Positions 18,250-25,250 of a DNA stretch of 28,114 bases are shown here, piece by piece. Source of the stretch: a virus; the IMG/VR virus record IMGVR_UViG_3300025543_000147, positions 1 to 28,114 of that record; one strand, given 5' to 3'. The notes beneath the pieces were generated by a model, which saw only the letters and a program-made list of their open reading frames with translations, was not told the DNA's origin and searched no databases. The translations under genes and the position numbers were made by a program. The number at the start of each line of letters is the position of its first letter. Position 1 is the stretch's first letter.

Positions 18250-18471
18250 TCATACAGTTCGCCAAATGCGAACCCCCAGTTTTTCACCATAAATCACGCA
18301 CTTATGCGACACTTTGAATCCTTTTTGTTCGCATATCTTACGCACCTGCGCTACACATTTCTCATTGTCTATACATGGTATAAACATACTAGACCCAACT
18401 ACGAACTTATCCCAGTCAAGTGTGATCTTAACGCCGTCGGGTGCAATCTCGTCAATCTTCAGTATCGGCAT
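18250..18471 (-). CDS. Small conserved phage protein (73 aa), unknown function
   Basis: The start overlaps the end of the primase-helicase gene by 20 bases, with CGGAAG a few bases upstream of the ATG. The sequence opens with MPILKIDEIAPDGVKITLDW, continues with a motif VGSSMFIPCIDNEKCVAQVR and ends with GEKLGVRIWRTV. It looks like a compact alpha/beta domain with three cysteines (residues 33, 39 and 47) and no recognised catalytic motif. I recall similar short proteins next to replication genes in marine phages, with no assigned role. It is the last gene before the tandem terminator, so it is probably co-expressed with the replication proteins. The antisense + strand reading frames across it have no independent support. 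Confidence 0.7.
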   Translation of the reverse strand: MPILKIDEIAPDGVKITLDWDKFVVGSSMFIPCIDNEKCVAQVRKICEQKGFKVSHKCVIYGEKLGVRIWRTV

Positions 18472-21322
18472 CTTCCGAGTCCCGCCAATGACAGTCCACG
18501 ATTAACACGTCAGACGGAGGCATGTTCAAATGGGTACCCTTAGTCAAGCGGATCTTCCCACGCTTCGCCCCTAAATCTTTGATGAGATCTTCTAAAAAAC
18601 TGCCATAATTTAACTGCTGTCTAGCACACCAACTCTTTAGGTACTTCGGTATCAAGTACGCCCTGTTTATATCGGTTTCATACCGACCCACCAACCTACC
18701 TTTCGGAGTGGCGTCAGGAATAACTAAGGTGTCTAAACCGTTGTTGTTACCCTGTTTCCGTAGGTCGTCCGTGCTTTTTATCTGTAGCATGTTGTTGATA
18801 TTTTCACTCAAGTATTCACTTAATAGCTGCTGTACCCCGATGTTCATAGATAGCACCGCCTTCCTGTTCTCGTTAATGATAGTCTTTAGAGTCGCCAGTA
18901 TTTTATCTACGTCGTAGTTGACTAACCCTAACTTGTTTGTAATAACACAAGCGGTAAGTACCGTAGCACTCAACGCTGACCAAAACCGATCTTGCTGATC
19001 TAACTTACAATGCTCGTCTACGCGCTCTGTTACGTCTCGCAGTAACCCACGTACCTCGTCGATATGTCTCATAAGGTAGTTAACGTATACCGCACCTGCC
19101 CAACCGTAATTTTTAGTCAGTATGCCGTTAAATCTGTCAGTCTCACGCTTGTCTAAACCTCTGAACTTCTTCGCTTTTACTTCTAGTATCCTACGGGCTT
19201 CGGCGAGGGGAGCCGCCTTAGTTGTTGCTATGGCTTCAATAATACTTTTGTTACCTGTCATCACCGTTGCTAATGCCCAAGGTTCCCCACGTATACGCTC
19301 TACGTTCGATCCCCCACTCATACGACCTCGTTGCTGTCCGCCTGTTGTCACGTAGGCATTATCACCTAACACTTTTGGATCTGCGTTAGTTATCTCGTCC
19401 ACTGGGAGTAAGATGTTCTTGTATATCTCTGCACGGTTCCATAAGAAGTTCGCTGTATCGCTGTTACGTATGGTCAATGCTTCTGGGTCTCCCCACACAC
19501 TAGCACCTGCCCACAGTGCCGTGGTCTTACCAAAGCCGCCGTCCTTGCTGTGAATATGCAGAGACACGCCGTTGACCTTATCGACAAACTCCACAAGCGG
19601 AGAGGCGAAGCTCAGTAGCATGACGACCTGATGCAGTTCCATGCCATCTCTGTTAAAAAATTCTGGTACCTGCTTCCAATCTTCTAGGGAACCTTTAGGT
19701 TCAAATGCTTTGAAATACTGCGACGTAGCCGCACTGGGGTGATTGTCGATAATACTGCCTGTTCTGTACTCCTTGTTACCTAGTACAAAACCCTTACAGT
19801 CATCAATCCACCCAAACTGCCTACGTGCGTCCTCTGCTATAGTTGTAGCTTGCAATTCGTTAATCCACTTAATCATATACATCATTAACTCGTCTATTTT
19901 AGGAACAGCGACACCTTTCATCGCCATGTGTTTTCTAAACTCATCTCTCGATGTTACTGCGGTCAACGGCATTGAAAACTCAATGACCCCATCTCTGGGC
20001 AGGTGCAATCGCAGTATGACTGACTCTCCTAACTCTGGATCTCGGACACGTCTCAGTGCATAAAAGTCGTTATGGTAAACTAACTTCTCTTCGACCTCAC
20101 CGTCCGCTGAAGTCTGCCGATAATAGATACCCCCTGTCTTACCACGGAAGTAAGGTTTTGGGTACGTAGGAATATTGTAAGTTATGGGCGCTGATAGATC
20201 TCTTACAATATTCAAGGCAAGCGTTGCAGAATTCAAGTCGCTATTGACTTCTTCAGGTTTTTCTGCTTTTTTCGGGGATTCTACTACAACAACGTTATCT
20301 TCCTCGGTTGCTTCTTGGATCTCTCTGCCGAGATTGATAGGTGACTTTATCTTGTTTCTGTGAGGGCAGTCTTTACACTTGTCTGGGTTAAACTCTTCGA
20401 AGGTAGTGCACAAGTACGGACCCTTGATATTGTCCATCTTCTCCTGCGTAGCTTCTTCGGTGTAGTCTGGGTGCTCGTGAGACATAAACTTAGCCGCCTT
20501 CACCCCATCACTGCAGAACTTAGCGATAGATAGCCCTGCACGCCACATCGGTTCGTCAAGCGTATCTTGGTTCTTTAGAATGTACGCAATCTGCGCACAG
20601 CCTTTTCCTTTGGAAGTTTTATCAAGAATCTTCTTGAAATTACTTTGCACGTTCCCCGCAAGGGCGTCCCATACCGCGTTAGTCCCTTCAATCTTTACAG
20701 GAACTGGTATCATGTCCTCGCCGAGAAGCGAAGCAAAGTAGTCGAAGTTAACTTGTTTGGCTCCGTGACCCAGTATCTTTACAGGTCTTGGATTGTCTTT
20801 CTTGTGGTTGTGAGTATCTGGCACACGCAGTACTCGTGCCGCATCTGAAGTCACCGCCGGATCAGCGTACAACCCTTCTTCCGCACAAACACGTTTCAGC
20901 CTGTTGGCTACAGTAACCCAGTCTGTGATACCTACGCTTTCAGTCAGTATCCAGTAGCAATGTAGTCCGCCACCGCTGTCCACTATCAACGGGGTGGGTA
21001 GTTTTAACTTTATGCAAAACTCTTTGAGTGCATCAAGAGCTTCCCGCTTTGTGGCGTAGTCTTTACCTGCACCACAATCTATGTCTATAAAGAGAGACTT
21101 CATGCTAACTGTGTTGTTAGCTTTCCTTGATCCCTCTACTTTGTAAGTAGCCAGTCCGAAAAAAGTATTATATCCATCTGCGTCTAAAACTTTGGCTTTT
21201 TTAAGTAGCTCCTGCTTATCAGTAAAAAACTTCTGAATCCGCTTGCCATCTTTGTTGTACGCAAATAAACAGTAATACCCATCGTCCCCCAGTACTGTAT
21301 TTATAAACTTGTTTACGTCCAT
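18452..21322 (-). CDS. Primase-helicase: AEP-like primase fused to DUF927-like ATPase
   Basis: The start is set at the ATG at 21322, where GGTGGAGAAC lies directly upstream; a longer in-frame start at 21376 has no such site and would add 18 unrelated residues. The protein has 956 residues. N-terminal primase signs: FIDID with D80 and D82 (metal-binding DxD), SGGGLHCYW with S116 and H121 (the SxH-type nucleotide motif), and RVLRVPDTHNHK from 163. A middle Cys cluster at ~305-320 (C-x11-C-x2-C-PH) may bind a metal. The C-terminal ATPase has GGFGKTT at ~595-601 (Walker A-like), SVWGDPEALT, LLPVDEIT at ~638-645 (Walker B) and TGNKS at ~690 (sensor 1), as in the DUF927 family of phage and plasmid helicases. 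It should prime and unwind at the fork. No DnaG/T7 gp4-type primase was seen in the window. Confidence 0.85.
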   Translation of the reverse strand: MDVNKFINTVLGDDGYYCLFAYNKDGKRIQKFFTDKQELLKKAKVLDADGYNTFFGLATYKVEGSRKANNTVSMKSLFIDIDCGAGKDYATKREALDALKEFCIKLKLPTPLIVDSGGGLHCYWILTESVGITDWVTVANRLKRVCAEEGLYADPAVTSDAARVLRVPDTHNHKKDNPRPVKILGHGAKQVNFDYFASLLGEDMIPVPVKIEGTNAVWDALAGNVQSNFKKILDKTSKGKGCAQIAYILKNQDTLDEPMWRAGLSIAKFCSDGVKAAKFMSHEHPDYTEEATQEKMDNIKGPYLCTTFEEFNPDKCKDCPHRNKIKSPINLGREIQEATEEDNVVVVESPKKAEKPEEVNSDLNSATLALNIVRDLSAPITYNIPTYPKPYFRGKTGGIYYRQTSADGEVEEKLVYHNDFYALRRVRDPELGESVILRLHLPRDGVIEFSMPLTAVTSRDEFRKHMAMKGVAVPKIDELMMYMIKWINELQATTIAEDARRQFGWIDDCKGFVLGNKEYRTGSIIDNHPSAATSQYFKAFEPKGSLEDWKQVPEFFNRDGMELHQVVMLLSFASPLVEFVDKVNGVSLHIHSKDGGFGKTTALWAGASVWGDPEALTIRNSDTANFLWNRAEIYKNILLPVDEITNADPKVLGDNAYVTTGGQQRGRMSGGSNVERIRGEPWALATVMTGNKSIIEAIATTKAAPLAEARRILEVKAKKFRGLDKRETDRFNGILTKNYGWAGAVYVNYLMRHIDEVRGLLRDVTERVDEHCKLDQQDRFWSALSATVLTACVITNKLGLVNYDVDKILATLKTIINENRKAVLSMNIGVQQLLSEYLSENINNMLQIKSTDDLRKQGNNNGLDTLVIPDATPKGRLVGRYETDINRAYLIPKYLKSWCARQQLNYGSFLEDLIKDLGAKRGKIRLTKGTHLNMPPSDVLIVDCHWRDSEDADTED

Positions 21323-21350
21323 GTTCTCCACCGCCAAAAAAGAGAGACAG

Positions 21351-21370
21351 GGGCACCGTAGTGCCCTTTT
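21351..21370. other. Intergenic hairpin between SSB and primase genes
   Basis: A perfect 6-bp GC-rich stem (GGGCAC / GTGCCC) with loop CGTA is followed on the + strand by four T residues. On the transcribed minus strand it is preceded by four A residues and followed by CTGTCTCTC and six T residues. It sits between the putative ssDNA-binding protein and the primase-helicase and could be a partial terminator or a processing site that lowers expression of the primase relative to SSB. The distance from stem to T-run on the minus strand (about 9 bases) is longer than for a standard terminator. Confidence 0.5.
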
Positions 21371-21401
21371 CGGCAACGCCTAGTCGCTTTATATTTAAGA
21401 T

Positions 21402-22319
21402 TTATTCATCGTCGTCCCAAGCAGATACAATATCACTCAGGTCGTCGTCTTCTTCTTTGGGGGCAGGTTTAGATTTCTTTACCACACGCTTGGGTGCTTC
21501 TTCCTCTTCCTCTTCAACTGGCTCCTCTACCTTCTTGGTAGGTTCCTCAGCTTCTTCGAATAGGCTAGGCTTCTGCTCTAACGCGGGTGCATTTGCAGTG
21601 TCTGTCTGATACACAGTAAGGGTAATAGCCTTCTTGGTCTCAGGTGCGTCACGTAACGCAACCACTTGCTCTAACTCTCCTTCCGATAAAGGTCGAACAG
21701 GTTTGAAAAACAGCTTCGGTACATCACTGTCTTCGTCAAAATACATCTCTGTAACGACGGCAATAGCGGGAGTATCGTGTGCACGTAAGTACCTAGCATA
21801 GGCTTGCATAGGCATCTTCTTGTTCTTGGCATCACCGAACACACTGGTAGCCGCTAACTGCAACTGATACACCGTGTCTAGCTTACCCTCGATAGCAACT
21901 GCGATGCGCTGTGAGAATCGGCATGCACGTGAATTACCTTGACCAGAACCCTTTACGTTCATCGGGCAGTCAATACATTTCGCAGACTGACGCTGATCTT
22001 CTGGCACTTCTTGTGCGGGGGTCTGAGTATCTTTAGACCAACACGTTGGCGCTACGACCTTACTAGAATCGTATTCACCTTTATAATATGTTCTTGATAC
22101 TGGCGCGGCATCCACAATCACGATGTTAATGCTGTCGTCTTTACTTACGTTAACCTGTTCGCCGTTTACGATCTCGCGGAATTTACTCCCTTTGATGCTG
22201 ATACGACGATTGGTACCCCCAGCCCCTCCACCAGCTAAGTTGTCATTCAAGCCTTTCAAAGACTTAAACAGGTCACTGTTGGCTAAAGCGTTATCCTTAA
22301 AAATTGATAGTTCTGACAT
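21402..22319 (-). CDS. Putative phage single-stranded DNA-binding protein
   Basis: A 305-residue protein with AAAGGAG upstream of the ATG. Residues ~36-235 form an alpha/beta core. Four cysteines (C93, C115, C118 and C133) are spaced as a possible zinc site, reminiscent of the zinc-binding core of T4 gp32 in general plan only. Residues ~240-290 are a Pro/Glu/Lys linker and the last 17 residues are very acidic with one Trp (DDDLSDIVSAWDDDE), the arrangement expected of SSBs, where the tail contacts replication partners. A peptide QKPSLF at 249-254 resembles the clamp-contact site of the E. coli clamp loader delta subunit (QAMSLF). The gene lies directly before the primase-helicase, as expected for an SSB. 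The family is inferred from architecture and context; it might instead be another replication accessory protein. Confidence 0.65.
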   Translation of the reverse strand: MSELSIFKDNALANSDLFKSLKGLNDNLAGGGAGGTNRRISIKGSKFREIVNGEQVNVSKDDSINIVIVDAAPVSRTYYKGEYDSSKVVAPTCWSKDTQTPAQEVPEDQRQSAKCIDCPMNVKGSGQGNSRACRFSQRIAVAIEGKLDTVYQLQLAATSVFGDAKNKKMPMQAYARYLRAHDTPAIAVVTEMYFDEDSDVPKLFFKPVRPLSEGELEQVVALRDAPETKKAITLTVYQTDTANAPALEQKPSLFEEAEEPTKKVEEPVEEEEEEAPKRVVKKSKPAPKEEDDDLSDIVSAWDDDE

Positions 22320-22330
22320 TGTCGTCTCCT

Positions 22331-22675
22331 TTAAATGTCTTCATCGAAAAGACCAACCTCGTCATTGAGAAAGTCTATATCGTCTGTGATGTCTAGTTCT
22401 ATATTATCTTCGGTGTCTGAATTGCCATCACCTCCGAAGTCTAGCTCTAATTGCTCTCCACTTTCAACTGCTTCTTCCGAAACAACGTCCGTAGCACCTA
22501 ACATAAGTAGGGCTTCTTCTACCCTCGGAATGGAAAACCGATACGTGCTGCCTAATTTAATGTAGGTATTTGCAGGTATCTTGTTAGTCCTAGCCCACAT
22601 ACGTATCGTGCTAATTGACACGCGAAAGTAACGCGCTACGTCTTCGATTGGGACGAATCCCTTGAGTTCACTCAT
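22331..22675 (-). CDS. Helix-turn-helix (MerR/excisionase-like) protein with acidic tail
   Basis: A 114-residue protein with a strong AAGGAGG upstream of the ATG. Residues 5-60 are a winged-helix domain of the excisionase/MerR type: FVPIEDVARYFRVSISTIRM, then WARTNKIP, then TYRFSIPRVEEALL. The remaining ~50 residues are very acidic and probably disordered, ending FLNDEVGLFDEDI. The segment QLELDF at 75-80 fits the hexapeptide form of clamp-binding motifs (QxxLxF). No integrase is visible, so a role as transcription regulator or DNA-binding replication accessory is more likely than excision. It lies in an operon whose promoter carries a palindrome, making it a natural candidate for autoregulation, though this is only inferred. 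Confidence 0.75.
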   Translation of the reverse strand: MSELKGFVPIEDVARYFRVSISTIRMWARTNKIPANTYIKLGSTYRFSIPRVEEALLMLGATDVVSEEAVESGEQLELDFGGDGNSDTEDNIELDITDDIDFLNDEVGLFDEDI

Positions 22676-22684
22676 ACAACCTCC

Positions 22685-23077
22685 TTACGATTTTCTAATT
22701 GAAACAACATACTCTGAGTCTACGTTCAAACCTTTCGGCAGTAGGTCAGGATTCTCTTCTAAGAATTGCTTGATGTTCGTCTGGTTCAATGACTTACTGA
22801 GCAACTCAGGCACTTGATTGTCCACGATAAAGCGGTACATAGACTCCCAATCGGATGTCCAGTATTTTGTTCTGGTGGAGCGATAGAAAGTGCCGTGATC
22901 CGTCTTAACGCTATTGACGTTCTCGGTCTTGCAATAATCAAGTAGCGCCTTCTTAATCTTTTCTTGGTGCTCTACTAACTGCTCATCCTGCTCTTTGAAG
23001 TCTTTAGCAATCTCGCTACGCTTCTCTTTGATTTTCATATAAGCCTTAGTCAGCTTATCAACAGATATCTTTGACAT
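22685..23077 (-). CDS. Conserved phage protein of unknown function (130 aa), helical N-terminus
   Basis: The ATG at 23077 is chosen because AAGGAG lies six bases upstream. An earlier in-frame ATG at 23098 would overlap that site and fall downstream of the promoter with no ribosome site of its own. Residues 1-55 are a charged coiled coil (KIKEKRSEIAKDFKEQDEQL). Residues ~60-130 form a compact domain with VKTDHGTFYRSTRTKYWTSD, WESMYRFIVDNQ, LNQTNIKQFLEENPDLLP and LNVDSEYVVSIRKS. The coiled coil plus small alpha/beta domain loosely resembles Gam-type host-nuclease inhibitors, which would fit a recombination module, but this is a guess. It is the first gene after a strong promoter and so is probably expressed early. 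Confidence 0.7.
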   Translation of the reverse strand: MSKISVDKLTKAYMKIKEKRSEIAKDFKEQDEQLVEHQEKIKKALLDYCKTENVNSVKTDHGTFYRSTRTKYWTSDWESMYRFIVDNQVPELLSKSLNQTNIKQFLEENPDLLPKGLNVDSEYVVSIRKS

Positions 23078-23097
23078 TGTGTTCTCCTTTTTCAGCA

Positions 23098-23112
23098 CCG
23101 ATTTAGTATCGG
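23098..23112. promoter_or_regulatory. Perfect 15-bp inverted repeat at the predicted transcription start (operator candidate)
   Basis: CCGAT-ttagt-ATCGG is a perfect 5-bp inverted repeat beginning about one base downstream of the expected +1 of the leftward promoter. A 9-bp direct repeat (ATACTAAAT on the minus strand) occurs twice 15 bases apart and links the -10 box to this palindrome. Position and symmetry fit an operator that would block early transcription; a 5'-UTR hairpin that protects the mRNA is the alternative. Confidence 0.5.
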
Positions 23113-23148
23113 GATATTTAGTATAGTGTCGTATCTTAACTTAGTCAA
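23113..23148 (-). promoter_or_regulatory. Sigma70-type promoter for the SSB/primase operon
   Basis: On the minus strand, TTGACT (23148-23143) and TATACT (23125-23120) are separated by exactly 17 bp, each differing from the sigma70 consensus at one position. The -35 box overlaps the stop codon region of the SNF2 gene. The first downstream gene starts at 23077 with a good ribosome binding site, giving a leader of about 36 bases. It should let host RNA polymerase transcribe the five genes from 23077 down to the terminator near 18.2 kb. Confidence 0.8.
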
Positions 23149-24676
23149 TTATTTCTTTGTAAAGGTCGATCATCTTTGTGTGTACGTCAATTCTATTATC
23201 AAGCAGTTGGTAAATGTGACGTTCAACGGGACTTCCTTGGAGTTGTATAACCGTACACGGATGTCGTTGTCCTGATCGGTGAACCCGAGCGTTAGCCTGT
23301 GCGTATGTCTCCAATGAGGGCGTCGGTCCCCACCACACCACGGTATCAGCGGCAGTCAATGTAACCCCGTGCGCGGCAGACTGTGGTTGGATAACTAACA
23401 CCTCTGGGTCTGTCTGTTCTTGGAACCGCTTGAATATCTCTGTGCGTTTGGGTGCAGGTACGTCCCCGCGTATCACCCCTACAGTAACACCGTCTTTTTC
23501 TAACTTTTCTGTAAGGATATCAATAACATGTTTAAATGGTACGAATATAAGAGCCTTGTTACTTGTCTCGTCAATAACCTCTTTCAGTACTTTGTACCGA
23601 TGCTTGATATCGAACTCCACTGCCTCACCGTTATCGGTGTACAAAGCACCTGCGGACAGTTGGAGTAACTTGTTCATGTTAACTGCGGCATTGGCAGACG
23701 TGATCTGTTCTTCTGCGGCAATAATCGCCATACGCTTGCGTAGCTCTTCATAGTATTTCAGTTGCTGTCTGGTCATTTCGACTTCGCGTTTGACATAAGT
23801 CATTTCTGGCAAGTCAAGACATTGCTCTTTCGTAAAGCGAATAGCGGGTTGTAGTGCGTTATGAACGATCTCAGATGCGTTCTCTTTGGGTATCCATCGA
23901 AATTGCGTAACCTTAAACATCACCTGATCCCGAAACGCACTAAAGAACTTAGGTACTGCTTTCGGATTAACGAGTTTAGCCAAGCCGTAGGCATCAAGTG
24001 GACTCTGTGCGGCAGGTGTGCCCGTCATCATCCATAACCAAGTGTCGGGCTTCAAAATAGCTTGTAGTGTCTTCCACCGTTTAGTCTGTGGGTTCTTGTA
24101 GTGTGTTGCTTCGTCCACGATGATTAGATCAAACCCACCGTTAGCTATGGCATCGCGCACGATCTCTACGCCATCATAATTTATTATCACGAAGTCGCTT
24201 CCAGACTGTATTATCTCACTGCGTTTTTTGGCAGAGCCATACGCCACCGAGACTGATCGGTGCATCGCAAACGTAAACAAGTCGTTACGCCATGCGGAAT
24301 CCATAATTGATAGTGGGCATATAACTAGGGCGCGTCGGATACGTCCTTGCTTCATTAAGAAGTCTGCCGCCCAGATCGCACTGGCTGTCTTACCTGTACC
24401 CTGCTCATTAAAGCAGAACGACTTTTGGTTAAGGGTAAGAAACGCGGCGGTATCTTTCTGATGTTCAAATGGTTTGTGTTTGCCCGTCCACTCATAACGC
24501 TCTTTGATTGGTGACGGTGCCTTGATATTTAGGTTCCTTAAAACTTGCACTTCATCTAACCCCCAGTGCACGAGCACTTTGTTATCTTCTAGTTCTTTGC
24601 TCTTCGGTATAACGGTCGTTACTTTCTGCGGATGTCGCAGTCTTAATAGCAACGCTTTATTGTCTACGATTTCCAA
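23141..24676 (-). CDS. SNF2-type superfamily 2 helicase/ATPase
   Basis: A 511-residue protein with all core motifs: F70-EHQ (Q73 region), Walker A EQGTGKTAS (K96), VICP, DEAT at 188-191 with the SNF2-style THYKNP after it, TGTP at 218-221, then the second RecA domain with ALIFVPFKHV, VIQPQSAAHGVTLT and motif VI QANARVHRSGQR (R464, R467). SNF2-like phage helicases use ATP to translocate on double-stranded DNA and are thought to remodel forks or recombination intermediates. The only start in frame is TTG at 24676, because an in-frame stop lies four codons upstream of it. A canonical GGAGAAC-ATG precedes it but is out of frame by one base (see findings). It is about the length of a minimal two-domain enzyme, with no extra domains. 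Confidence 0.9.
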   Translation of the reverse strand: MEIVDNKALLLRLRHPQKVTTVIPKSKELEDNKVLVHWGLDEVQVLRNLNIKAPSPIKERYEWTGKHKPFEHQKDTAAFLTLNQKSFCFNEQGTGKTASAIWAADFLMKQGRIRRALVICPLSIMDSAWRNDLFTFAMHRSVSVAYGSAKKRSEIIQSGSDFVIINYDGVEIVRDAIANGGFDLIIVDEATHYKNPQTKRWKTLQAILKPDTWLWMMTGTPAAQSPLDAYGLAKLVNPKAVPKFFSAFRDQVMFKVTQFRWIPKENASEIVHNALQPAIRFTKEQCLDLPEMTYVKREVEMTRQQLKYYEELRKRMAIIAAEEQITSANAAVNMNKLLQLSAGALYTDNGEAVEFDIKHRYKVLKEVIDETSNKALIFVPFKHVIDILTEKLEKDGVTVGVIRGDVPAPKRTEIFKRFQEQTDPEVLVIQPQSAAHGVTLTAADTVVWWGPTPSLETYAQANARVHRSGQRHPCTVIQLQGSPVERHIYQLLDNRIDVHTKMIDLYKEIID

Positions 24677-24733
24677 AACATGTTCTCCTTAGTACAGCTA
24701 ATCCCACGATACTGGTGTTCGTGTTTTAAAGTT

Positions 24734-24937
24734 AGCCCCGCTTCGCTCACCGATGGGGCTAAGTCGGCTATGCGGGTACTCACTACCCTTGAGCTTGCTA
24801 GATTTTATTAAGTGCATCTAGCCAACACTTTTGAATTAGGAGCCCCGCTTCGCTCACCGATGGGGCTAGGTCGGTACATAGGTCTTGGAGTAGAACCCTG
24901 AGCTTGCTAGATTTTATTACGTGCATCTAACCAACAC
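24734..24937. repeat. Duplicated ~107-bp intergenic element with predicted stem-loops
   Basis: The 280-bp gap 24677-24956 between the SNF2 and HNH-like genes holds two imperfect direct copies about 107-109 bp apart. Box A (24734-24767 and 24841-24874) is nearly identical and contains AGCCCC-N15-GGGGCT. Box B (24791-24828 and 24900-24937) contains CTAGAT-N12-ATCTA(G/A) next to CCAACAC. The ~23-30 bp between the boxes differs in sequence, yet each copy can form a stem there: GGGTA/TACCC in copy 1 and an imperfect GGTCTT/AGAACC in copy 2. No convincing ORF, tRNA or sigma70 promoter was found. Candidates are a paired structured RNA or leader of the SNF2 mRNA, protein-binding sites, or a replication element. 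Confidence 0.85.
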
Positions 24938-24956
24938 GTAGCCACGGAGGGAGCGA

Positions 24957-25250
24957 CTATTTCTTTTTGCTTCTAGGTGGCTTACTTAACGCGCCACCTG
25001 CGGCACGGTTCTTACTTAGGCTCTGTACAGTAACCCCATCCTTGTTACTGCCGCCACGGGCTAACGGCTTCTTGTGCGCTACGTCCTTACCTTCACGCTT
25101 GTCAGCCTTACCGTTCTTGTTGGCATCCTTGCCAGTCTTGTCCATAGCACGTCTAGCCCGTTGTCTTTCCATACGGTTCTCGTGCTCACCACGCTCTTTC
25201 TGCTGTTCGTATTCTTTCTTGTACGGTCTTGGTTTCTTAGTGTACGGCAT
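24957..25250 (-). CDS. Small basic HNH-like protein (97 aa)
   Basis: The start at 25250 overlaps the stop of the nuclease gene by one base (TAATG), with GGGAG upstream; an earlier in-frame ATG at 25274 is less well placed. The protein is extremely rich in Lys and Arg. Residues 1-45 are a basic helix. Residues 54-83 carry an HNH-like pattern: GKDVAHKKPLARGGSN, then VTVQSLSKNRAAGG, where HNH nucleases usually show DVDHxxPxxxGGxN...NL...N. H59 and N81 match the general pattern, but the preceding acid is Ala (DVAH) and there is no CxxC zinc pair. It may be a degenerate or minimal HNH protein, or a DNA-binding protein using the fold. Its pairing with the Cas4-like nuclease suggests a shared role in recombination or DNA degradation; activity is uncertain. 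Confidence 0.65.
   Translation of the reverse strand: MPYTKKPRPYKKEYEQQKERGEHENRMERQRARRAMDKTGKDANKNGKADKREGKDVAHKKPLARGGSNKDGVTVQSLSKNRAAGGALSKPPRSKKK

Noticed and set aside
18199-18320. Small + strand gene after the giant gene using GGGAG near 18199
   Set aside because: The only nearby start is TTG inside a hairpin, the short product has no recognisable features and it lies antisense to the 73-aa gene.
18304-18543. + strand reading frames of 63-79 aa antisense to the 73-aa gene and primase end
   Set aside because: The minus strand gene has an operon position, a ribosome site and a plausible fold; the + strand frames have none of these and would lie past the virion operon.
21323-21376. Longer start of the primase-helicase at 21376
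   Set aside because: The extra 18 residues run through the intergenic hairpin, and GGTGGAGAAC sits directly before the ATG at 21322.
22331-22675. HTH protein as an excisionase marking a prophage
   Set aside because: The HTH family fits, but no integrase or attachment-site repeat is seen and it lies inside a replication operon, so a regulatory or replication role is preferred.
24734-24937. tRNA genes, CRISPR repeats or plain terminators in the duplicated element
   Set aside because: There is no cloverleaf with a GGTTC-type T-loop in the right place, only two copies without spacers of CRISPR length, and the AGCCCC/GGGGCT hairpins have no following T-run on either strand.
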